Source: Kribbella italica (GTDB lineage: Bacteria > Actinomycetota > Actinomycetes > Propionibacteriales > Kribbellaceae). Taken from it: a stretch of DNA of 64,000 bases. The stretch is from the NCBI RefSeq assembly GCF_014205135.1, contig NZ_JACHMY010000001.1:2666001-2730000 (forward strand). Direction: 5' to 3'. This document shows, in pieces, positions 36,338 through 45,076 of this stretch. Within the stretch, counting starts at the first letter, position 1, and each line of letters opens with the position of its first letter. The notes under the pieces are model-generated. The model was not told the DNA's origin. It saw only the letters and a program-made list of their open reading frames with translations, and searched no databases. Position numbers and translations under genes: made by a program.

Positions 36338-38890
36338 ATGTTCAGAAGACCCCGCGGCGTACTGGCCTGCGGTGCCGCGATCGCCGGACTGGTGATCGCC
36401 GCCGCCCTGACGCCTCCCGCCGCCCGTGCCACACCGGAGACCACTTTGCTGACGACGCCCCAGCTGTCCGTCGCCTTCGATCCGCAGACCGGACTGCCCG
36501 CGAAGTACCGGCTTCCGGGGCGCGAAGTCCTCGGCGCCGAGCGCGAAGAGCTGCGCCGGGCGCAGTGGGAGTACGCCGGCGGGCGAACCGGCGGCGACGA
36601 GTACGGCAAGGACATCCACGTCTCCCGGACCGACGGCGCGTCGTTCGAGTTCACCTTCACCGGGACCGGCGTCGAGTACGTGACGGACCGCAACAGCGAC
36701 AAGGGCAAGCTCGACATCTTCGTCGACGGCGTGTTCCGGGAGACCGTCGACGCCTACCACCCGACCCGTATCTGGCAGGCCTCGGTCTACAGCATCACCG
36801 GCCTCCCCGCGGGCGAGCACACCATCAAGGGCGTGAAGCGCAGCGGTGAGTACGCGATCGTCGACGCCTTCAAGGTCCACTCCGGGACAGCCGTGACGAC
36901 GGTCAACAACGACGCCGCACAGATCAGCTACAGCCGGGAGCCGGGCTTCGCGAACAACGTCGGCGCTGTCGTCGGCAACAAGAGCACCGGCGCCGAAGCG
37001 CGCGCCGCTGCCGTCGTACGGCGGATCGATGTCCGCGGCCCGCGGGCGTCCGTCGCGTACCGGCTCGACGTCGACGGATCCACCGTCGCGTCGTTCGCAC
37101 TCGTCTACGCGGTCAAGGGCTCGGCGCTGCAGGTGACGCTGGAGGAGGTGACCGGGCGGAAGGGCTGGGAGTTGATCGAGGTGCACACGCCGAGCCTGGT
37201 CACGGTCGCCCAGTCGGAGAAGGATGCCTGGATCGCTCACGGAAACGACGGAGGGCTCCTCGCTCCCCTCGCGACGGCCAAGGAGTCGAGCCTGCCGTAC
37301 GGCGTCCGAGGTCAGTTCCCCAACTTCAGCATTCTCCCGCTCACGCTGCTGGGCAAGGCGGGCGTGTCCGTGGCGATGGAGGTCCCGGGCTACCTGAACA
37401 ACACCGCCCTCACCGTGTACGGCGCCGGCGCCGCGAAGAAGGCGACCGTCGGCGCGGTCACCCTGCACCGGATTCCTGGTGGAGCGACCACTCCGAGCCT
37501 GCCCGTCGAGCAGAACCAGGTGGTCAGGCTCGACTTCGTCGGCGACACCGACCGCAGCGGCACGGTCGACTGGCTGGACGCGGCGAAGGTGGTCAAGGCC
37601 CGGATCCCGAAGAACCCGACCAAGTACTACGACGACAAGTTCATGTACGCGCTGCAGGGCCAGGTGGGACCGACCGACCGCACCGCGCCGGAGCACACCT
37701 TCCCGCAGGCCGAGGACCTGGTGAAACGCGTCTCGAGCCTGATCGACGGCCGGCCGCAGGTCGTGTTCATGGCGGGCTGGCCCGAAGGCGGCCACGACAC
37801 GTCGTACCCGGCGGTCGGGACCGTCAACCCGGAGCTCGGCGGCAAGGCGGGGTTCGACCGGCTGCAAACGAACGCGCGCACGAAGTACAACACCAACGTC
37901 ACGCTGGACGACAACTGGGACGACCAGTACGACAACGCCTACACAGCAGGGGTTTTCGACCCGAAGTACATCACCGTGACCCGCGAGGGCGAGCTCGAGC
38001 GGCACAACGCCTGGAACGGCGTCGACCTGTCGTACATCACCGGTTTCGCGAAGTACATGGCCGGACCGGGCCGTGATCGTGCTCCCTTCACCAAGAAGTA
38101 CTACGGCCTGCGGGACGGCGTCCTGATCGACGGGATGTCCTGGTGGTCGATCCGCAACGACTTCGACCCCGCCCATCCGGCGAGTGCGGTGAAGAATCTC
38201 GAGGACGGCAAGTTCGAGCTCATCGACCAGTACGCCCGCCTGGGGATCAGCGTCGGCTCGGAGTTGCTGCGCTCCCCGTTCATCGGGCGGCTCGGATTCA
38301 CCATGGACGGACCGACCGGCGGCGGCTGGAACGGCTTCGGCGGTACGCCGATCCCGCTGATGTCGCTGGTTCTGCGCGACTCCACGATCTACGGCATCAA
38401 CAGCGGTGGATCGCCCGACCTGCGATCGACCCTGTTCAACAACAACCGGACCCACACCTGGCTGGACAAGGCGACTCCGGACGCCAAGATCACCGGGCTG
38501 TACTACCTGCAGTACCTGCCCTGGATGAAGCTGCACGACCTCGACGTACAGACGTTCCAGCGCGACGGGCAGACCGCGACCATCGGCTTCGGTGGTGGGA
38601 CCTCGGTCTTCGTCGACGATGCGTCGGCCACGCAGCGCGTCGTCTACCGCGGCGTCGAGATCATGAACGGCAACAGCGTGACCGTGCCGATGGACGACCG
38701 GCGCATCGCCTTCTACTCCGACACCGCCAAGACTCTGTCCTACCCGCTCCCGCACGGCGCCGACCCGGCGAAGCTCCGCGCCAAGCTGATCACCGCCACC
38801 GAGCACGTCACCCACCCGGTCACCGTCAAGGCCGGACGGATCACCGTCGACGTCCCGGCCAACACTCCCGTTGTCGTCACCACCCGTTAG
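36338..38890 (+). CDS. Secreted GH101/GH129-like glycosidase
   Basis: An 850-residue secreted protein: signal peptide about 1-32 (ends ARAT), a galactose-binding-like insert (about 85-180: FEFTFTGTGVEYVTDR...), a beta-rich domain, then near residue 404 an EF-hand-like loop DTDRSGTVDWLD followed by MYALQGQVGP, a GWPEGGHDTSYP strand and DGVLIDGMSWW. The order Ca-loop with W-x-D, then (G)xxEGHDxxxP, then YNTNVTLDDNWDD resembles endo-alpha-N-acetylgalactosaminidases (GH101) and bifidobacterial GH129. ATG 36338 has AAGGAG 7 nt upstream. Its substrate is uncertain; a plant or glycoprotein alpha-linked galactose/GalNAc is possible. It pairs with the BNR protein 9 nt downstream. Confidence 0.6.
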   Translation: MFRRPRGVLACGAAIAGLVIAAALTPPAARATPETTLLTTPQLSVAFDPQTGLPAKYRLPGREVLGAEREELRRAQWEYAGGRTGGDEYGKDIHVSRTDGASFEFTFTGTGVEYVTDRNSDKGKLDIFVDGVFRETVDAYHPTRIWQASVYSITGLPAGEHTIKGVKRSGEYAIVDAFKVHSGTAVTTVNNDAAQISYSREPGFANNVGAVVGNKSTGAEARAAAVVRRIDVRGPRASVAYRLDVDGSTVASFALVYAVKGSALQVTLEEVTGRKGWELIEVHTPSLVTVAQSEKDAWIAHGNDGGLLAPLATAKESSLPYGVRGQFPNFSILPLTLLGKAGVSVAMEVPGYLNNTALTVYGAGAAKKATVGAVTLHRIPGGATTPSLPVEQNQVVRLDFVGDTDRSGTVDWLDAAKVVKARIPKNPTKYYDDKFMYALQGQVGPTDRTAPEHTFPQAEDLVKRVSSLIDGRPQVVFMAGWPEGGHDTSYPAVGTVNPELGGKAGFDRLQTNARTKYNTNVTLDDNWDDQYDNAYTAGVFDPKYITVTREGELERHNAWNGVDLSYITGFAKYMAGPGRDRAPFTKKYYGLRDGVLIDGMSWWSIRNDFDPAHPASAVKNLEDGKFELIDQYARLGISVGSELLRSPFIGRLGFTMDGPTGGGWNGFGGTPIPLMSLVLRDSTIYGINSGGSPDLRSTLFNNNRTHTWLDKATPDAKITGLYYLQYLPWMKLHDLDVQTFQRDGQTATIGFGGGTSVFVDDASATQRVVYRGVEIMNGNSVTVPMDDRRIAFYSDTAKTLSYPLPHGADPAKLRAKLITATEHVTHPVTVKAGRITVDVPANTPVVVTTR

Positions 38891-38899
38891 GAGGTCGTG

Positions 38900-40126
38900 A
38901 TGCCGAACTCTCATTCCGCTGATCGCGAACCGTCCCGCCGGGCCCTGATCGCGGGGGCCGCCGCAACTGTTGTCGCTTGCTCCACGGCCGGTGCCACGAG
39001 GTCTTACGGCGCGAGCGAGCCGACGGCCGGCTCGCGCCCTCGGCCGTTCGGACCGGTCACCGTGTACGCACCGCCTGCCGGTACCGAGGGCTGGGGCGTC
39101 AAGTACGCCCGGTTGACGCAGGTTCCGGGCTCCGCACGTCGGCCGAGCACACTGGTCTCGACGTGCGAGAACCTCTTCGACCCCGTGGACTACGCGTTCC
39201 TAGTCTTCCGCAGTACCGACGGAGGACGGAGGTGGGGCCAGATCGGGAAGGTCGAGGACTCCCGCAGCGGCGTGAAGCCACGGTGGCAACCCGCGTTGTA
39301 CACCTTGCCCGAGCCCTTCGCGGGACTTCCTCGCGGAGCATTGCTTGCCGCCGGCAACACCATCCCCGACGACTACTCGTCGACGCGGATCGACGTTCTC
39401 GCCAGCCTCGACGGTGGCCGCTCCTGGCACCATCGAGGCACTGTCGCCCGTGGAGGACCACCCATTCCGAACAACGGCGAGACGCCGGTGTGGGAGCCGT
39501 TCCTCCTCCTGCACCGTCGCCGGCTGATCTGCTACTACAGCGACCAGCGCGATCCAGGGCACGGACAAAAGCTGGTGCACCAGACCAGCACCGACCTCGT
39601 CCACTGGGGTCCGGTCGTCAACGACCAGGCTGACCCCGTCTACGACCGGCGCCCCGGCATGCCGGCTGTCGCCCAGCTCGGCGACGGCCGCTGGATCCTG
39701 ACCTGGGAGGACGGCAACAACAGCGAGGTGAGTTTCGGTGTCGCCTACAAGATCGCCGCGGACCCGGAGCGCTTCTCCTCGGTAGCGCCCCAACTGCTCC
39801 GGACGGCCGGCGGACTGGTCCCGATCGGCAGCCCGACAGTGGCCTGGTCACCGGTCGGCGGAAAGCGAGGAACGATCGTGGTCAGCGCCGGCGAGAACGA
39901 GGAGCTGTTCCTGAACAGGGCCGGAGGCAACGGTTCCTGGACCACGATGACCTCGCTGGTCCCCCGAGGCTACAGCCGCCAGGTTCAGCTGGGGCGCGGC
40001 GGGAAAATCCTCACCATCGGCGGCGGTCCCGGCAACTTCCCCCCACCCCAACTGAACAAGGTGCAGTTCGGCATCGACACTGTGCCTGTCATCGCTCGCG
40101 GTGCTCCTGCGGGAGCAGGCGGTTGA
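38900..40126 (+). CDS. Secreted sialidase-like (BNR/Asp-box) beta-propeller protein
   Basis: A 408-residue exported protein with a twin-arginine-like start (PSRRALIAGAAATVVACS; a lipobox-like TVVAC is present). Two Asp boxes are clear, FRSTDGGRRWGQ and ASLDGGRSWHH, with further propeller strands (WEPFLLLHRRRLICYYSDQ, GDGRWILTWEDGN). This pattern fits exo-alpha-sialidase or GH93 exo-arabinanase folds; the full sialidase Arg triad is not evident by eye. ATG 38900 has GGAGG 5 nt upstream. It is co-transcribed with the GH101-like gene, and its last 38 nt overlap the convergent MerR gene. Confidence 0.7.
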   Translation: MPNSHSADREPSRRALIAGAAATVVACSTAGATRSYGASEPTAGSRPRPFGPVTVYAPPAGTEGWGVKYARLTQVPGSARRPSTLVSTCENLFDPVDYAFLVFRSTDGGRRWGQIGKVEDSRSGVKPRWQPALYTLPEPFAGLPRGALLAAGNTIPDDYSSTRIDVLASLDGGRSWHHRGTVARGGPPIPNNGETPVWEPFLLLHRRRLICYYSDQRDPGHGQKLVHQTSTDLVHWGPVVNDQADPVYDRRPGMPAVAQLGDGRWILTWEDGNNSEVSFGVAYKIAADPERFSSVAPQLLRTAGGLVPIGSPTVAWSPVGGKRGTIVVSAGENEELFLNRAGGNGSWTTMTSLVPRGYSRQVQLGRGGKILTIGGGPGNFPPPQLNKVQFGIDTVPVIARGAPAGAGG

Positions 40127-40820
40127 TCCGCCGCATGACGTCCAGCTGAGCGGGGTTGAAGAGTTCCCGGATCGCCACGCCGACCGCGCGGGCGACCTGC
40201 TGGATCCCACCGGGCGCCTCGAACTGGGCCGCGACCACGTCCGGGTAGGTCTCGAGCAGGTCGACCACGTGCGGGAGCATCCGCTCGGCGATGTCACGGC
40301 GGGTTTCCTCGTCCGCGTCCGCCGGAAGGTTGTCGAAGTCGCGGCCCGGCTGGGTGTGCTGGTACTCGACGAGCATCCGCCGCCACGCCTCGATTCCACT
40401 CGGGGCGAGGACGCGGCTGTACACGACCATCATCGCCCGGTCAGCCTCGGAGAACTCGCCGATGCCCGGCGCCAGCGCCGCCGGCAGATCCGTCGGCAGG
40501 CTCTGGCGCAGGATCAGCGCCAGCTCGGCCCGGACCCGCTGGATCCGTTCCACCGCGGCTGCCAGCTCGGCGTCCAGCAGCCGCAGTGCCTCCTCCGGGT
40601 GTTCGTCGGCGTCGCCCATCGCTGCGATCTGCGGCAACGACATCCCCAGATCGGTCAGCCGCCGGATCCGCAACAGCCGGACCAGGTGGGCGACGCCGTA
40701 CTGCTTGTAGCCGTTGGTACTGCGCTCGGGTTCTTCCAGGAGACCGACCTTGTGGTAGTGCCGCACGGTCTTCAGGGTGGTGCCGGCCAGTTCGGCGAGT
40801 TGCTTCGTGCTCCAGCCCAT
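40089..40820 (-). CDS. MerR family transcriptional regulator (paralogue of 5047-5853)
   Basis: A 243-residue MerR protein: HTH residues 1-70 (STKQLAELAGTTLKTVRHYHKV, then STNGYKQYGVAHLVRLLRI), coiled coil about 75-115, and an effector region ending ELFNPAQLDVMRR, the same order as the first MerR. GAGGGAAGAG precedes its ATG. The tail overlaps the sialidase-like gene by 38 nt. Neither paralogue has the metal-binding cysteines of MerR/CueR, so a small-molecule signal is more likely. Upstream on the other side is the CocE hydrolase, in the same orientation. Confidence 0.9.
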   Translation of the reverse strand: MGWSTKQLAELAGTTLKTVRHYHKVGLLEEPERSTNGYKQYGVAHLVRLLRIRRLTDLGMSLPQIAAMGDADEHPEEALRLLDAELAAAVERIQRVRAELALILRQSLPTDLPAALAPGIGEFSEADRAMMVVYSRVLAPSGIEAWRRMLVEYQHTQPGRDFDNLPADADEETRRDIAERMLPHVVDLLETYPDVVAAQFEAPGGIQQVARAVGVAIRELFNPAQLDVMRRINRLLPQEHRER

Positions 40821-40867
40821 CGGCTCTTCCCTCCTCGCTCGGTGTCGACCTGGCCAGGCAGGTGAGA

Positions 40868-42580
40868 TCAGCGCCGTACCGGCGGCACCGTGAAGGTCGG
40901 ACGGCCGATCGGCAGCTTGCTCGTGTATCCGCTGAGGTAGGTGTCCAGGTACGGCGCCCGCGCGCCCTCGGTGGCAACATCGTCGGCCGGGTCGTCGAGG
41001 TCCAGGTCGAGCCGGACGTCCTTGATCCTGATCGTCTCCTGGCTGGGCGTGTCGATCCAGTCACCACTACGCGGCGGGATCGTGCCGAGCTCGACCGCGA
41101 TCCGGTGCCCGGCCGCCAGGGTCCAGTCGGTCGACTTCAGGTCGAAAGCCACCCGGCCCGGCTTCACCAGCGACACCTGCTCGTCGAACATCACGGCCTT
41201 GCCGTCGGGCGCGACGTCGTACAGCTTGATCATCAGGTTGCCGTTGCCCTTGGCATTCAGTGAGATCCGCGGGGTCGCGGTGACGCGGGTCTTCTGCTTC
41301 AGCGGCTGCGACCAGTTGAAGATGCCGGGAGTCTTGGCGTGCTTGCCCTCGCCACCGTGGTCGACGTACGAACCCCCGCGCAGCTTGATCGCGGCCGATC
41401 GCTCGACCACAGGCCAGTCGTTCTGAGCGCGCCAGGTACCGGTGCTGTCCTGGATGGCGATCTTCGGGTAGTCGACCGTCGGCTTGATGCCCTTGAGGTA
41501 CTGGTCGTAGAAGGACATCGTCTCCTGGAACCAGCCCTTCCGGCCCATCTCCAGCCGTCCGTCGGCGGTGACGTCGTTGCCGCGCTTGTGGTCCCACTGA
41601 CCGAGCCAGGCCCGCTGGGGACCCTTGTGGTTGGCCAGGTACTCCTGCATCGCCTCGGGTTCGGTGTTCCACTCCAGGAAGCCCTGCGTGACGAACAACG
41701 GGGTGTCGGATCCCTTGGCCTGCCTGGCGTAGTCGCGGTCACGCCAGTACTTCGACTCCGGATCGGCAATCTGGTAGTCGAACAGGTTCGCCACCAGGCA
41801 GTCGGGATGCTTCTCCTCGTACTTGGCGTTGGCCTGGTAGCGCGCGTCGTCGTCCGGCAACTGCGGCAGGGACGCGATGGTGTTGTACGCGCCGGGCACG
41901 GTGACGGCCGTTGTCCGGGGCACTCCGTTCGAGCGGATGTTGCGGTACAGGTCCCAGATCGGCTCCTGGGCGACCACGGCCTTGAGCGCGTCCTGGTCCA
42001 GGTTGTTGCCGATCAGGCCGGTGATGGCGTCGTACGACTTGCCGTACATGCCGACGGAACCGGTCGACCACGGCTGACGCGCGGCCCAATCGATGGCGGC
42101 CTTCACGTCGGCCTGCTCCCCCGGGCCGGCGCCGTCGAGGCAGCCGGTGGACCCACCGAAGCCTCGGGTGTCCACCATGACGAACGCGTAGCCCTTCTTG
42201 AACAGGTCGGTGCCTTCGATGAAGTCCTGGAAGCGGTTCGACGGACCGGTCTGCTTCCAGCCCTCCGGCGCGGTCTGCCCCGAGTGCCCGAAGTACGCTC
42301 CGGCCGACAGGATCACCGGGACCTTGGCGCCCTTGGCCAGTCCCTTCGGCAGCAACACGTCGGCATGCAGCTCGACGTCGGAACCGTCGGACGACGGGAA
42401 ATAGTGCTGTGTCCACGAGGCCCCCTCGGGGACCCGCTCGTTCTGCTCATGCGTCACCGGAACGGTCGCGGTGGCGACCACACTGTCCGGCTCGGCCGCG
42501 ACGGCGCTGCCGGCGACAGCGCCGGTCAGCGCGAGAACCAGCGCCGTGGCGACCAGTCCGGTCGCACGGGATCTCTTCAT
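40868..42580 (-). CDS. Secreted CocE/NonD family hydrolase (peptidase S15 fold)
   Basis: A 570-residue exported alpha/beta hydrolase of the X-Pro dipeptidyl-peptidase/cocaine-esterase type. Signal peptide about 1-28 (ends SAVA). Catalytic domain with VDTRGFGGSTGCLDG, the nucleophile elbow GMYGKSYDAITG (Ser about 182), DTPLFVTQGFLEWNTEP near the acid and GQWDHKRG containing the His. A C-terminal jelly-roll (about 400-570) follows, as usual in S15 proteins. GGAGG is 6 nt before ATG 42580. Members cleave Xaa-Pro peptides, esters or acylated compounds; specificity is open. Confidence 0.88.
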   Translation of the reverse strand: MKRSRATGLVATALVLALTGAVAGSAVAAEPDSVVATATVPVTHEQNERVPEGASWTQHYFPSSDGSDVELHADVLLPKGLAKGAKVPVILSAGAYFGHSGQTAPEGWKQTGPSNRFQDFIEGTDLFKKGYAFVMVDTRGFGGSTGCLDGAGPGEQADVKAAIDWAARQPWSTGSVGMYGKSYDAITGLIGNNLDQDALKAVVAQEPIWDLYRNIRSNGVPRTTAVTVPGAYNTIASLPQLPDDDARYQANAKYEEKHPDCLVANLFDYQIADPESKYWRDRDYARQAKGSDTPLFVTQGFLEWNTEPEAMQEYLANHKGPQRAWLGQWDHKRGNDVTADGRLEMGRKGWFQETMSFYDQYLKGIKPTVDYPKIAIQDSTGTWRAQNDWPVVERSAAIKLRGGSYVDHGGEGKHAKTPGIFNWSQPLKQKTRVTATPRISLNAKGNGNLMIKLYDVAPDGKAVMFDEQVSLVKPGRVAFDLKSTDWTLAAGHRIAVELGTIPPRSGDWIDTPSQETIRIKDVRLDLDLDDPADDVATEGARAPYLDTYLSGYTSKLPIGRPTFTVPPVRR

Positions 42581-42705
42581 AGGTGCCTCCAAGGTGGCGA
42601 GCTGCTCGGGCGGTCATCACTGAGCCTCCAGCCAACACTCGGCCCTCGGGGCACACTCAACGCCCCAGCAGGTGAGTCTGGTCACCCACCTCGCGTGCAC
42701 AACTC

Positions 42706-42734
42706 CTGAGTAGCTGGCTCTGCTCACTACTCAG
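42706..42734. promoter_or_regulatory. Inverted repeat in the CocE/DUF1048 divergent gap
   Basis: CTGAGTAG (42706-42713) and CTACTCAG (42727-42734) form a perfect 8-bp inverted repeat with a 13-nt spacer, a plausible dimeric-regulator site upstream of the DUF1048 operon. The regulator is not identified; PadR proteins usually accompany DUF1048 genes but none is adjacent. Confidence 0.45.
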
Positions 42735-42750
42735 TGATACCGTGTAGCGG

Positions 42751-42769
42751 TACTCGGCGCCACCGAGTA
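42751..42769. promoter_or_regulatory. Second inverted repeat before DUF1048 genes
   Basis: TACTCGG (42751-42757) and CCGAGTA (42763-42769) form a perfect 7-bp inverted repeat 29 nt before the first DUF1048 start. Its TACTC element is shared with the upstream repeat, so both may bind the same protein. Confidence 0.4.
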
Positions 42770-42797
42770 CTGACGACGAGTTCGAGGAGCGCGGGAG

Positions 42798-43154
42798 ATG
42801 AACTTCTGGGAGACCATCACCGGCAGCGACATGACCAAGGAGTACAAGGCCTTCGAGGCCAGGGCCGTGGTGCTGCCGAACGGCTACCGGGCCGCGTGGG
42901 ACGAGATCAAGGAGCACCTCTGGCCGTACGCCGGTTTCACCGGCCGGAACCTGATGCCGATCCTCGACGGCGCGCTGGGCCTGCTCGAACAGTCCGCGGC
43001 GGACGGACAGAGCATCTACCAGGTCGTGGGTGACGACATCGAGGCCTTCAGCGCCGCCCTGGCCGGCGGCGAGGGGGCCCGGAGCTACCGCGACCGGTGG
43101 CGGGACCAGTTGAACAAGAACGTCGCCAGAAGACTGGCCAAGGTAGGAGGCTGA
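42798..43154 (+). CDS. DUF1048 domain protein
   Basis: A 118-residue soluble, mostly helical protein of the DUF1048 family (MNFWETITGSDMTKEYKAFE ... LPNGYRAAWDEIKEHLW). Such proteins usually occur as one or two copies behind a PadR regulator and have no established biochemical role. GAGGAG lies 8 nt upstream of the ATG. It is followed 1 nt later by a second, diverged DUF1048 copy, which suggests a heteromeric pair. Two inverted repeats precede the operon. Confidence 0.85.
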   Translation: MNFWETITGSDMTKEYKAFEARAVVLPNGYRAAWDEIKEHLWPYAGFTGRNLMPILDGALGLLEQSAADGQSIYQVVGDDIEAFSAALAGGEGARSYRDRWRDQLNKNVARRLAKVGG

Positions 43155-43155
43155 G

Positions 43156-43470
43156 ATGGGCATCCAGGACATCATCGAAGGCAAGAAGCAGTGGCGGGCG
43201 CACGTCGCGCGGATCAAGGCGCTGCCGCCGGACTACCAGATCGTCTACCGGGAGATGCAGAAGTACTTCTTCAAGGTCGGCCCGGTCGACCTGACCGACG
43301 GGAACCTGCTGTCCGGAATCGTCGACTTCCTCGAGGAGGGCGTCGCGGCCGGCAAGGGCGTCATCGAGCTCGTCGGCAGCGATGTCGCCGCGTTCTGCGA
43401 CGGCCTGCTGGAGGACTCACCGACGTACGCACAGCTCTACCAGGAGTCGATCAGCCGGAAGCGCGGTTGA
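43156..43470 (+). CDS. DUF1048 domain protein, second copy
   Basis: A 104-residue DUF1048 protein (MGIQDIIEGKKQWRAHVAR, LPPDYQIVYREMQKYFF) with the same helix order as its upstream neighbour: start, LPxxY, a helix ending in a Phe/Trp patch, then VxxGKxVxELVGxDVAAFCDGL. The gap to the upstream gene is one nucleotide, with an AGGAGG box inside that gene's 3' end. The alpha/beta hydrolase gene starts 2 nt downstream. Function unknown. Confidence 0.85.
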   Translation: MGIQDIIEGKKQWRAHVARIKALPPDYQIVYREMQKYFFKVGPVDLTDGNLLSGIVDFLEEGVAAGKGVIELVGSDVAAFCDGLLEDSPTYAQLYQESISRKRG

Positions 43471-43472
43471 AG

Positions 43473-44288
43473 ATGACGGACAACAGCAATTCCTCGAACG
43501 GTTCGCGGTGGACCGGCATGGTGCCGGTCGAAGACACGGCTCTGGCCGTCACCGACACCGGTGGTTCCGGCGTCGCGGTGGTCTACCTCAACGGTCAATT
43601 CGCGACGCAGGGATATTGGCGCCACGTCACCGCCGACCTCGGCACAACCTGGCGGCACATCACCTACGACGAACGCGCCCGCGGCCGGAAGTCGCGACGG
43701 TCGGCAGACTATTCCTTCGAGGCCGCCGTCCGGGACGTCGATGCCGTGCTCGCGGCCCGGGGCGTGGACAGGGCAATAGTGGTGGGCTGGTCGTACGGCG
43801 CCTTCGTCGCGGCCCACTGGGCCAGCCGCAATCCGGAACGCGCCGTAGGCGCGATCATGGTCGACGGCGCCCAGCCGTACGACTGGCTGACCGACGACAC
43901 GGAAGCGGGAATCCGCAAGTCGTTCCGGCGGATGAATCTGTTCATGCCGCTCCTGCGCCCGACCGGGTTGACCCCACGGATGAACGCCGAAGAAATGGCG
44001 AACAGCAACATCGAACTCGGCAAGCTCGCCCGCGTGCGCGAGCTGGGCCCCGTCCTCGACCGCATCACCGTCCCGGCCCGGTACGTGGTTGCTTCGGGGG
44101 AATCGTTCGGCAGCCAGGGTGGCCACGAACAGATCCGCACCAGCCTGCCCGCGGTGGCCGAACGGAACCCGAACATCCGCATCAGTGCGAAGGTCCCGAG
44201 CAACCACGGCGCGATCCTGCGCAAGGACTTCCGCGCCGTCGCCGAGGCCGTCCGCGAGATCGCCGCCCTCGACCACAGCGAACACTGA
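43473..44288 (+). CDS. Alpha/beta hydrolase
   Basis: A 271-residue cytoplasmic alpha/beta hydrolase: YLNGQFATQGYWRHV oxyanion region, HITYDERARGRKS, nucleophile elbow VVGWSYGAFVAAHW (Ser), and a C-terminal VPSNHGAILRKD histidine. The usual acidic triad residue is expected around VVASGESFGSQGG, where a Glu replaces the common Asp. It starts 2 nt after the DUF1048 pair, so all three genes form an operon. The substrate is unknown; placement with DUF1048 suggests a stress or detoxification role, which is only an inference. Confidence 0.82.
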   Translation: MTDNSNSSNGSRWTGMVPVEDTALAVTDTGGSGVAVVYLNGQFATQGYWRHVTADLGTTWRHITYDERARGRKSRRSADYSFEAAVRDVDAVLAARGVDRAIVVGWSYGAFVAAHWASRNPERAVGAIMVDGAQPYDWLTDDTEAGIRKSFRRMNLFMPLLRPTGLTPRMNAEEMANSNIELGKLARVRELGPVLDRITVPARYVVASGESFGSQGGHEQIRTSLPAVAERNPNIRISAKVPSNHGAILRKDFRAVAEAVREIAALDHSEH

Positions 44289-44424
44289 ACCAGGAGGCAG
44301 CCGGCGGCGCACCCACAGGAAGGTGAGATGCACATCGAATCCCAGGGCACCCGGCGCGCGGCCGTTCATCCGATCGACGGCCGACCGACGACGAACGGTG
44401 ACGCGGGCACCCCCGCGGCGCGGC

Positions 44425-44430
44425 TAGATT
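44425..44430 (+). promoter_or_regulatory. -10-like hexamer before the TAP fragment
   Basis: TAGATT sits 9 nt before GTG 44440, which would put transcription start at or next to the start codon (leaderless). No strong -35 is visible. Confidence 0.35.
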
Positions 44431-44439
44431 CCTCGCATC

Positions 44440-45060
44440 GTGCCGGCGCACCGTGCGCCCTGGTGGAGGATCCTCAGACAGCCCGCAGCGAACATGGACG
44501 AGACCGCGTTCAGGGTCGCCGGGTTCGAGGCGCTGTACGCCGATGCGAGCATGCCGCAACTGGCCAAGCTCTGGCAGGACATCGACGCCGGCAACCCGGT
44601 CGCGCCGCCGCAGACCTACGGCGACAACGCCATGTCCGGCCGCCTGCACGTGATCTGCGGCGACAGCCGCTGGCCGACGTCGGTCAGCGCGTACCAGCGC
44701 GACGCCCTGGTCGACCGGATCAGGTACCCGATGCTCGGCGGAGCCTCCGCCAACATCGGCCCGTGCGCCTTCTGGCCGAACCAGCACCCCGAGCCGCCGG
44801 TGAAGATCACCAGCCACGGCCCCTCGAACGTCCTCGTGGTCCAGAACGAGCGCGACCCCGGAACGCCCCTGACCGGCGCGCGGAAAACCCGGCAAGCCCT
44901 CGGCCACCGGGCCAGGATGATCACGGTCGACGCGGGCGGCCACGGTGTCTACCCCTTCACCCCCAGCACGTGCGCGAAGACCGCGGTCGACGCATTCCTT
45001 GTCGAAGGCAAGCTTCCGGCGCGCGACCTGGCGTGCCTGGTGGAGCCGAGGAAGAAATAG
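44440..45060 (+). pseudogene. C-terminal fragment of a TAP-type alpha/beta hydrolase
   Basis: A 206-residue frame matching only the C-terminal third of tripeptidyl-aminopeptidase-like hydrolases: AFRVAGFEALYAD, LHVICGDSRWP, VLVVQNERDPGTPLTGARKT and ITVDAGGHGVYPF (His region). The N-terminal half with the NPGGPGG and GYSYG nucleophile motifs is absent, so it cannot be a normal hydrolase. The frame itself is intact and is followed by a strong terminator-like hairpin, so it may still be expressed. It is a second remnant of the same family decayed at 7348-8416, from a different gene. Confidence 0.75.
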
Positions 45061-45076
45061 CCCGCCAAGGATGCAG

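Noticed and set aside
36323..38914. Minus-strand 863-codon frame opposite the GH101-like gene
   Set aside because: No signal, motif or RBS; the plus-strand gene has a signal peptide and recognisable motifs.
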